A DNA stretch of 64,000 nucleotides from Collinsella aerofaciens (GTDB lineage Bacteria; Actinomycetota; Coriobacteriia; Coriobacteriales; Coriobacteriaceae): positions 1 to 64,000 of the forward strand of contig NZ_CABJDK010000010.1 of the NCBI RefSeq assembly GCF_902364355.1, in the 5' to 3' direction. The notes beneath the pieces were generated by a model. The model saw nothing but the letters and a program-made list of their open reading frames with translations, searched no databases and was not told the DNA's origin. Position 1 is the stretch's first letter, and each line of letters starts with the position of its first letter. Below are positions 58,501 to 64,000 of this stretch, one piece after another. Both the position numbers and the translations under genes were made by a program.

Positions 58501-60774
58501 TTACGCATCCTTGGCAGACGGCTTAACAGAAGCAGACTTGGTCTTGGTAGCGGCCTTTTTGGCAGCCGGTTTCTTGGCCGTAGTGGCCTTGGCGGCGGGC
58601 TTCGCGGCAGCCTTCGCCTTGGTCGTCGTAGTCTTCGCCTTAGCCGGTGCCTTCTTGACCGCAGCAGTCTTGGGCTTCACCGAGGACGTGCGCTTACGCG
58701 TAGCCTTCTTCGGCTCCTCGACCACGGGCGGCTTATAGCTGCTGGGACCGCGGCGCTTAAGCACCACACCTGCCAGACCGGGTACCTTAATCTCAATGGA
58801 GTCCATCTGCCCGTTCCAGGGATAGGGCTCGCTCGAGCAGGTGTAGGGCTCCTTGCCGGCATAGCCGCTGCCGCCAAACTCAGGACGGTCAGAATCGAAG
58901 ATGACCTCCCAGTCACCCTCGCGCGGCACGCCCACGCGGAAGCTCTCATAGCTCGCCGGGTCAAAGTTAATCAGGATCACCAGGTCGTCATCGACGTCCT
59001 CGCCCTGACGCACAAAGCTCACGATGGACTGCTTGGAGTTATCCGCATCGATCCAGGTAAATCCGTCGTCGGTGTAGCCGCGCTCGTACAGGGCGGGCTC
59101 GGCGGTGTACAGGTGGTTGAGCGCCTTGATAAACGCCTGATGATGACGGTGGGTCTCGTACTCCTCGGTCAGGAACCACTGGATGGACTCGTAATAGCGC
59201 CACTCAATAAACTGGCCGATCTCGTTGCCCATAAAGTTGAGCTTGGCACCGGGGTGCGTCATCTGGTAGAAGGCGAGCGTGCGCAGGCCGGCAAACTGGC
59301 GCCACCAGTCGCCCGGCATGCGGCCGATCAGCGAGCACTTGCCGTGCACGACCTCATCGTGGCTCAGCGGGCAAATAAAGTTCTCGGTAAAGGCGTACAT
59401 GATGGAGAACGTGAGCAGCCCGTGGTTGCCGGGGCGCCACGGAAAATCGGTCTGCATGTAGTGCAGGGTATCGTTCATCCAGCCCATGTCCCACTTGTAG
59501 TGGAAGCCCAGACCGCCGTCCTGCGGCGGGTAGGTCACGAGCGGCCACGCGGTGGACTCCTCGGCCATCATCATCACGTCAGGGAAGTGGGCCTCCACGG
59601 CGCAGTTGACCTGGCGGATAAACGCGCTGGCATCCAGGTCCTCCTCGGTTCCGTACTTGTTGAACTTCTTTTGGCCCGGATCGTCGATGCCAAAGTTGAG
59701 GTACAGCATGCTGGACACGCCATCCATGCGGATGCCGTCAACGTGGAAGTTCTCGAGCCAGTACAGCACGTTGGAGACCAGAAAGGAGCGGACCTCGCCG
59801 CGGGCGAAGTCAAACTTGTGCGTGCCCCAGTTGGGGTGAATCTCGTGCTCAAACAGCATGTGGCCGTTAAAGGTGGCAAGACCGTGGGAGTCGGCGCAAA
59901 AACCGCCGGGCACCCAGTCCATGATCACGCCAATGCCCGCCTCGTGGCATGCATCGATAAAGTGCATGAGTTGCTGCGGGTCGCCATAGCGCGAAGTGGC
60001 GGCATAATAGCCGGTCGTCTGGTAGCCCCAGGAGCCATCGAAGGGATGCTCCATGAGCGGCATGACCTCGATATGCGTATAGCCCATGTCGCGCACGTAG
60101 TCCACGAGCTCCACCGACAGGTCGTCGTAGGTGTAAAACTCGCCGCGCTGCGCGGGGAAGGGATCCATGGGGCCGGGATAGTTGCCATACTCGTCCGGCT
60201 CGCCCTGCGGCGCGTCGCCGTGGCGCTTCCACGAGCCAATATGCACCTCGTAGATGTTAAGGGGCTGCGACATGTGGTTGTGGCCGACGCGGCGCTTGAG
60301 CCATGCGGCGTCGTTCCATTTGTAGCCATCGAGGGTCCACAGCACGCTAGCGGTACCCGGAGGGCACTCGGCCTTGAAGGCGTACGGATCGGCCTTGTAC
60401 AGTTTTTCGCCCTCGTTGGTCTCGATTAAATATTTATAGAGCTGGCCTTGTTCTGCGCCAGGAATAAAGCCTTCCCAAATAGCGCTCGTATGCACGGGCA
60501 CCAGCGGGTTGGCTTCTTCATCCCAGTCGTTAAATTCGCCAATGACATGCACGCTCTTTACATCGGGCGCCCAAACGCAAAAGCGCCAGCCGCGCGTACG
60601 GTTCTGCGTGTCGGGGTGCGCGCCCATCTTTTCCCAGCTGCGCTCCCACGTGCCGATGCCAAATAGATAGACATCGTCCTTGGTGAGCTCCGGTGCGTGC
60701 GGGGCGGCTTTACGGGTTGCGGGCTTTTTAGCCGTTGGCTTTAGCTTTGTATCGCTCACGTTTGATCCCATCAT
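58501..60774 (-). CDS. glgB: 1,4-alpha-glucan branching enzyme with Lys/Ala-rich tails
   Basis: About 757 residues. An N-terminal basic stretch (TAKKPATRKAAPH) is followed by a CBM48-like domain (FCVWAPDVKSVHVIGEFNDW), the GH13 barrel with nucleophile Asp in VDGIRMDGVSSML, acid/base Glu in MMMAEESTAWP, and PLSHDEVVHGK, then a beta C-domain ending near VVLKRRGPSSY. The last ~75 residues are Lys/Ala/Thr-rich (PAKAKTTTTKAKAAAKPAAK). It introduces alpha-1,6 branches into glycogen. The start is uncertain: ATG 60774, ATG 60771 and GTG 60759 (VSDTKLK) are close together and none has a strong ribosome site. Confidence 0.93.
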   Translation of the reverse strand: MMGSNVSDTKLKPTAKKPATRKAAPHAPELTKDDVYLFGIGTWERSWEKMGAHPDTQNRTRGWRFCVWAPDVKSVHVIGEFNDWDEEANPLVPVHTSAIWEGFIPGAEQGQLYKYLIETNEGEKLYKADPYAFKAECPPGTASVLWTLDGYKWNDAAWLKRRVGHNHMSQPLNIYEVHIGSWKRHGDAPQGEPDEYGNYPGPMDPFPAQRGEFYTYDDLSVELVDYVRDMGYTHIEVMPLMEHPFDGSWGYQTTGYYAATSRYGDPQQLMHFIDACHEAGIGVIMDWVPGGFCADSHGLATFNGHMLFEHEIHPNWGTHKFDFARGEVRSFLVSNVLYWLENFHVDGIRMDGVSSMLYLNFGIDDPGQKKFNKYGTEEDLDASAFIRQVNCAVEAHFPDVMMMAEESTAWPLVTYPPQDGGLGFHYKWDMGWMNDTLHYMQTDFPWRPGNHGLLTFSIMYAFTENFICPLSHDEVVHGKCSLIGRMPGDWWRQFAGLRTLAFYQMTHPGAKLNFMGNEIGQFIEWRYYESIQWFLTEEYETHRHHQAFIKALNHLYTAEPALYERGYTDDGFTWIDADNSKQSIVSFVRQGEDVDDDLVILINFDPASYESFRVGVPREGDWEVIFDSDRPEFGGSGYAGKEPYTCSSEPYPWNGQMDSIEIKVPGLAGVVLKRRGPSSYKPPVVEEPKKATRKRTSSVKPKTAAVKKAPAKAKTTTTKAKAAAKPAAKATTAKKPAAKKAATKTKSASVKPSAKDA

Positions 60775-60995
60775 GACGCGGCAGCGTGTTGCCTTGGTGA
60801 CTAGATGCGAAAGGTCCAAGGCTGCACGAATCGAAGGGACGGCGATAGTTCTATGATTCGTTCCACCTCGCGTGCTCGGTGGAACTTTCGGCACGAAATA
60901 CGATAACACCTGTTCGTTACTTTTATGGAGAAAAGTGGATTTGCGGCGGTGTTTAATCGGCGAGCGCCATGTTTAGACCACTGGCAGAATTGCGA

Positions 60996-61083
60996 TGGTA
61001 AAACTCTTGACAGTTTTACCAATTAGGGTTTCAAGATTGTTAGTCTGACGTTTGGTAAAACGTTTTTAGCAGGATGTTTACCA
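60996..61083. promoter_or_regulatory. Repeated TGGTAAAAC operator-like sites in the glgB/HAD divergent region
   Basis: Site 1: TGGTAAAAC (60996), eight bases, GTTTTACCA (ends 61021), a perfect inverted repeat that also covers a TTGACA -35-like box. Site 2: TGGTAAAAC-GTTTTTAGCA (61053-61071), a near-palindrome with the central CG usual for LacI-family operators. A further half-site GTTTACCA ends at 61083. The 331-base gap between glgB and the HAD gene contains these and no gene. Confidence 0.6.
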
Positions 61084-61105
61084 TTTGACATCGAAAGGTA
61101 CATTT

Positions 61106-61795
61106 ATGTCCCAGACCGCTGCTCCCAATGTCGCTTTTATTTTCGATTGCGACGGAACACTGGTTAATAGCACCCCCGTTTGGGCCTATGCTCAGCCCGA
61201 GTTATTGCACCGCCACGGAGTTGACGTAACGGTCGACGATTTTGCCCAATTTGAGCATTTGTCGCTCGAGGACGAGTGCCAGGCCTACCACGACACCTGG
61301 GGCATTGGAGCGAATGGCGAGAAGCTGTATCGCGAGCTGAGCGACATCCTGATCGATGGCTACTCCAAGGTGCCACCGCGCGAGGGGCTCTTGGCATTTT
61401 TGGAGCAGGCGAAGGCGGCGGGCATTGCCATGTGCGTTGCCACGTCTACGCCAGCCGAGCTGGTTAAGTCTGCGCTTGCGGGCGCCGGGCTCGATGCCTA
61501 CATGGAGTTTGTTACCACGACGGGTGAGGCAGGACGCTCCAAACAGTTCCCCGACGTATACGAGTTGGCGCTGCGCCGTCTGGAGGAGCGCCATGGGCAT
61601 AAGTTTGACCGCGCATGGGTGTTTGAGGACGCCGTCTTTGGCCTTAAGAGCTCTGGCACCGCCGGCTTTAAGCGCGTGGGCATTTATGACCCGCACGGCC
61701 GTATGGAGCGCGACGAGGTGCGTGCCAACTGCGACATCTTTATCGACAGCTATGAAGAGCTGGATCTTGACCGTGTGCTTTCGTTTGAGGGCTAG
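61106..61795 (+). CDS. HAD-superfamily phosphatase (beta-phosphoglucomutase/GPP-like)
   Basis: A 229-residue class IA HAD hydrolase. Motif I is FDCDGTLVNS, motif II ATSTPAELV, motif III includes a Lys around GRSKQFPDVY, and motif IV is VFEDAVFGLKS. A helical cap domain lies between motifs I and II. It probably dephosphorylates or isomerises a sugar phosphate; a role beside glycogen metabolism is possible because LacI-type operator repeats lie between it and glgB. ATG 61106 follows GAAAGG. It is coupled to the thiamine kinase gene with no gap. Confidence 0.88.
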   Translation: MSQTAAPNVAFIFDCDGTLVNSTPVWAYAQPELLHRHGVDVTVDDFAQFEHLSLEDECQAYHDTWGIGANGEKLYRELSDILIDGYSKVPPREGLLAFLEQAKAAGIAMCVATSTPAELVKSALAGAGLDAYMEFVTTTGEAGRSKQFPDVYELALRRLEERHGHKFDRAWVFEDAVFGLKSSGTAGFKRVGIYDPHGRMERDEVRANCDIFIDSYEELDLDRVLSFEG

Positions 61796-62446
61796 GTGAG
61801 GCCCGTGGCTTGCAAGGTATTAGTGGTCTGCGGCTCGCCCGTGGTGGCGAGTGCGGATCTGTTGCGTAGGCTAGCAGGGGAGTGCGATCACGTTGTCGCC
61901 GTGGACCGCGGGCTCGATGCGCTGTTGGGCGCGGGACTGGACTGCGACGTGTATGTGGGGGATGCCGACACGGTGAGCGATGCAGGTCGCGCGCTGGTCG
62001 ATGCTGCCAGCGATTTTGAGGTAGAGCGCCACGACCCGTACAAGGACTATACCGATCTGGCGCTGGCGCTCGATTCCGTCCGACGCCGCTGGCCGGGTGC
62101 CGAAGTGGTTGCGACCTGCGCCACGGGCGGCCGCCCGGATATGGCCCTATCCGTGCTGGGCTTGCTTGCAGGCTATGATGACGCCCCAGTCTGGATTGCC
62201 GAGGACAAGGTGGTTTCCCGCATCCTTCGCGCAGGCGAGTCGTGGACCATCGAAGGCGCCGAGGGCAAGACGTTCTCCATCATCGCAATTGCCCCCAACA
62301 CCAAGGTAAGCGAACACGGCCTAGAATGGGAGCTAGACCACAGCCCCCTGGGCCTGTTGGCCGACACGGGCATCAGCAACGTCGTCAGGTCAACAGCCAC
62401 GATCCAAGTCCACACCGGCACCGCCATCGCTTTCCTATATCAATAG
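61796..62446 (+). CDS. thiN: Thiamine pyrophosphokinase
   Basis: A 216-residue enzyme converting thiamine to thiamine diphosphate with ATP. Family motifs are VAVDRGLDALL, YVGDADTVS and HDPYKDYTDLALAL (Mg-ATP binding acidic cluster), then the C-terminal beta-domain with TGGRPDMALSVLGLL. GTG 61796 directly follows the HAD stop; GTG 61805 is an alternative. A reader in another lineage may know the gene as tnr3 or thi80. Confidence 0.9.
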   Translation: MRPVACKVLVVCGSPVVASADLLRRLAGECDHVVAVDRGLDALLGAGLDCDVYVGDADTVSDAGRALVDAASDFEVERHDPYKDYTDLALALDSVRRRWPGAEVVATCATGGRPDMALSVLGLLAGYDDAPVWIAEDKVVSRILRAGESWTIEGAEGKTFSIIAIAPNTKVSEHGLEWELDHSPLGLLADTGISNVVRSTATIQVHTGTAIAFLYQ

Positions 62447-62474
62447 GCATTTAAAGTCTGACTCAAAAAAGTCC

Positions 62475-62503
62475 TTGCACGCCGCGTCAACTTCCCCTAT
62501 AGT
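62475..62503 (+). promoter_or_regulatory. Sigma-70-type promoter of tRNA-Ala
   Basis: TTGCAC, 17 bases, TATAGT. Same -35 and spacing as the tRNA-Glu promoter. Confidence 0.8.
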
Positions 62504-62516
62504 ATCTCCTCGTCAC

Positions 62517-62592
62517 GGGGGCGTAGCTCAGCTGGGAGAGCGCTTGACTGGCAGTCAAGAGGTCAGGGGTTCGATCCCCCTCGTCTCCACCA
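62517..62592 (+). tRNA. tRNA-Ala (GGC)
   Basis: A 76-base cloverleaf with acceptor GGGGGCG/CGTCTCC, anticodon stem CTTGA/TCAAG with GGC, GGTTCGATCC T-loop and encoded CCA. Confidence 0.97.
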
Positions 62593-62602
62593 TCGTGAAT
62601 CC

Positions 62603-62632
62603 AAAGGCCTTCGGAATACCGAAGGCCTTTTT
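62603..62632 (+). terminator. Terminator of tRNA-Ala
   Basis: The 12-bp arms AAAGGCCTTCGG and CCGAAGGCCTTT have an AATA loop and continue into TTTTT. Confidence 0.88.
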
Positions 62633-63040
62633 CATGCCAAAACACCTCGTGCCGCAAACCCACACCAACACCAACAAAAAGTTGCACAATTTATTTCCCA
62701 TATCTGTACATAGTTTGTTAGCCAAACTCAATTACCAGTGCAGCTCGCTGCTCCATGTGGGTCACAGGAACGTCCCTAACCGCCGCCGGCACCCCAATAA
62801 CCTGCGCCAACGTGAACAACTTCCCAAAACAACCCCCTTTAGCACGTCAAATGAACGATATGTTGTCCAACGCAGCCCAAATCAGTTTCACTAACAGCTT
62901 GTGCTAGGATATCAATCGTTACATGGGTTCAACTGTGCTCACGGCTTCAGCAAGTCACAAAGCGCAGGGTCGATCAGCATCCGGCCGTAACGGCGGTGCC
63001 AGAAACACCACGAGCTCCAATAAAGATGTCATGTGACTTC

Positions 63041-63079
63041 ATTTACTTGCATTGGGCTATTTCCGAGATGCAAGTAAAT
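63041..63079. repeat. Inverted repeat in the long leader before the NusG paralogue
   Basis: Perfect 12-bp arms ATTTACTTGCAT and ATGCAAGTAAAT flank 15 bases. The gap 62593-63369 (777 bases) holds the tRNA-Ala terminator, this repeat, a possible TGCGTGCG/CGCACGCA stem (63119-63165) and no plus-strand gene I can support. Confidence 0.6.
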
Positions 63080-63110
63080 AGTAGTTTACATGCCAAAATG
63101 TAGCGGTCTT

Positions 63111-63452
63111 TCAGCTGTTTGCGTGCGGTCCAGTTTTGAAATCACTCGACCGGCTCGCACGCAGCCAGCTGAGGTTGTAGGCATTCTTGCGATACGTGCC
63201 TGTGACCTCAGTGCTGCTTTTATACATACCGTTCACGGTGGGGCAGAGCCACGTGCTTGTCTGACTGGGCTCAGGGTTTGAATATGGAGCGCCTTCGCGC
63301 ATGAGCGCCCTGGCGAAGCCATACCCAAACCCCGTGAGCCTCACGTAAGACAGCAAGGGGGTGGTGCTCGTGTGGTATGTGATCCAGGTCATTAACGGTC
63401 GCGAAGACGTAATGCGCGAGCGCATCGAGCGCATGGTGCCGGCGAGCGCCAT
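63111..63452 (-). pseudogene. Unidentified minus-strand reading frame, possibly a gene remnant
   Basis: 113 codons. The C-terminal ~50 residues (from TSTWLCPTVNGMYKSS to FKTGPHANS) have an ordinary amino-acid mix, unlike the Arg/Ser/Ala-rich shadows typical of this genome, which suggests the tail of a former gene. The N-terminal third lies opposite the NusG-like gene, and no ribosome site is seen. I do not recognise the family. Confidence 0.25.
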
Positions 63453-63915
63453 GCAGGAGCTCTTTTATCCCCAATTTCAAACCGAGATCAAAGTACACGG
63501 CGAATGGGTCAATACGACCAAGCCGCTCTTTCCCGGTTATCTTATCTGCGATACGGCAGATCCCCGTACCGTGCAACAGTATCTGCTGCGTATGGACGAC
63601 TTTGCCCGTGTGTTATCCCAGGATGGTCAGTTTGTGCCGCTGGCAAAAGAAGAGGTCCAGCTTATTGGCGGCTTTACGCATAGGGGAGACCGCGTAGTGC
63701 CCATGAGCGAGGCCCTAAAAGACGGTGACCAGGTCATAGTGACGGCAGGTCCACTGTTGGGCCACGAAGGCCTTATCAAAACCATTAACAGACGCAAGAG
63801 CACTGCCTATTTGGAGCTCGACCTTTGCGGCCGATGCGTAACTACGCGCGTTGGCCTTGCCGTGCTTTCGGCCGAGCAGCGCGTCATGCGCAACCTTAAA
63901 AAGGCGATCGCCTAG
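63370..63915 (+). CDS. Specialised NusG paralogue, LoaP/RfaH-like transcription antiterminator
   Basis: A 181-residue NusG-family protein. The N-terminal NGN domain starts VWYVIQVINGREDVMRERI and contains KPLFPGYLICDT. The C-terminal KOW domain is DGDQVIVTAGPLLGHEGLIK. It differs from housekeeping NusG in having no neighbouring secE or ribosomal genes and in its short NGN linker, and matches the LoaP/RfaH/UpxY type that lets RNA polymerase read through long operons such as polysaccharide clusters. GTG 63370 has AAGGGG nine bases upstream; GTG 63361 and 63364 abut that site. A gene begins downstream at the window edge. Confidence 0.88.
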   Translation: MWYVIQVINGREDVMRERIERMVPASAMQELFYPQFQTEIKVHGEWVNTTKPLFPGYLICDTADPRTVQQYLLRMDDFARVLSQDGQFVPLAKEEVQLIGGFTHRGDRVVPMSEALKDGDQVIVTAGPLLGHEGLIKTINRRKSTAYLELDLCGRCVTTRVGLAVLSAEQRVMRNLKKAIA

Positions 63916-63981
63916 TTGCAGGCGATCGCTACACAGAACAGGGAGGATCCCCGACCCGGGGACGAAGTCTTGGAAGAAAAC

Positions 63982-64000
63982 GTGTCGGATAAAACTCAAT
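63982..64000 (+). CDS. Start of a gene cut by the window end
   Basis: GTG preceded by GGAAG five bases upstream, reading VSDKTQ to the end of the window; TTG 63970 in the same frame is an alternative. Too short to identify. It would be the first target of the antiterminator upstream. Confidence 0.35.

Noticed and set aside
55812-60429. 904- and 643-codon open frames opposite glgP and glgB
   Set aside because: Both mirror highly conserved enzymes, with Val/Leu/Gly/Asp-rich translations typical of antisense shadows in C-ending codon genomes.
1-64000. CRISPR array
   Set aside because: No regularly spaced short repeats with unique spacers and no cas genes were seen.

Overview
The window looks like a chromosome segment of a gut Coriobacteriia actinobacterium, most likely Collinsella or a close relative. 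This is inferred from moderately high GC, C-ending codons, AGGAGG-type ribosome sites, an actinobacterial/firmicute mix of gene families (GlgC plus GlgD, fused Fe-S serine dehydratase, PTS with tandem PfkB kinases), and no respiratory genes in view. No sequence search was possible, so the genus is an inference.

Layout. 0.2-4.4 kb: PTS phosphocarriers HPr and enzyme I, followed by two tandem PfkB-type (1-phosphofructokinase-like) sugar-phosphate kinases. 4.5-8.45 kb: CCA-adding enzyme, two identical tRNA-Glu genes, a UPF0104/flippase-like membrane protein and a TetR regulator. 8.45-31.0 kb: a conspicuously more GC-rich island for anaerobic cobalamin synthesis. Its left arm (minus strand) has a consensus promoter, a cobalamin riboswitch, a Tat-exported lipoprotein CbiK cobaltochelatase, two more lipoproteins and a FecCD-type ABC transporter. 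Its right arm (plus strand) is 17 genes with overlapping or abutting ends: cbiF-D-L-G-H-ET-A, cobT-U-S, a cobU-like/cobC fusion, cbiB, cobD, cbiP, cobA, cbiC, cbiJ. Together they cover the path from cobalt-precorrin-2 to adenosylcobalamin. The island is bracketed by an IS3-type transposase remnant (left) and an IS21 IstA-like remnant (right), which points to horizontal acquisition.

31.1-47.6 kb: core and envelope genes. These are a MacB-like ABC efflux trio, a YkuD L,D-transpeptidase, fused L-serine dehydratase, metK, gltX, priA, def, fmt, rsmB and an FmdB-type zinc ribbon protein. Five long near-perfect palindromes sit between genes here (31.0, 38.1, 39.8, 44.6 and 47.2 kb); two are copies of one element.

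47.7-60.8 kb: a glycogen/alpha-glucan metabolism cluster on the minus strand: a GH13-GH77 fusion (debranching/amylase plus 4-alpha-glucanotransferase), glgA, glgD, glgC, glgP, glgB. GlgA and GlgB both end in long Lys/Ala/Thr-rich, histone-H1-like tails, which is the most unexpected protein feature here. 61.1-64.0 kb: a HAD phosphatase behind TGGTAAAAC operator-like repeats, thiamine pyrophosphokinase, tRNA-Ala, a long non-coding leader and a LoaP/RfaH-like NusG paralogue that probably starts a surface-polysaccharide or similar long operon beyond the window.

The genes connect in three ways. The PTS and PfkB kinases feed glycolysis, and the glycogen cluster stores and mobilises glucose. Cobalamin supports cobamide-dependent metabolism. 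The exported CbiK with its transporter, under riboswitch control, suggests tetrapyrrole or cobalt handling outside the membrane that standard cobalamin pathway descriptions do not explain.
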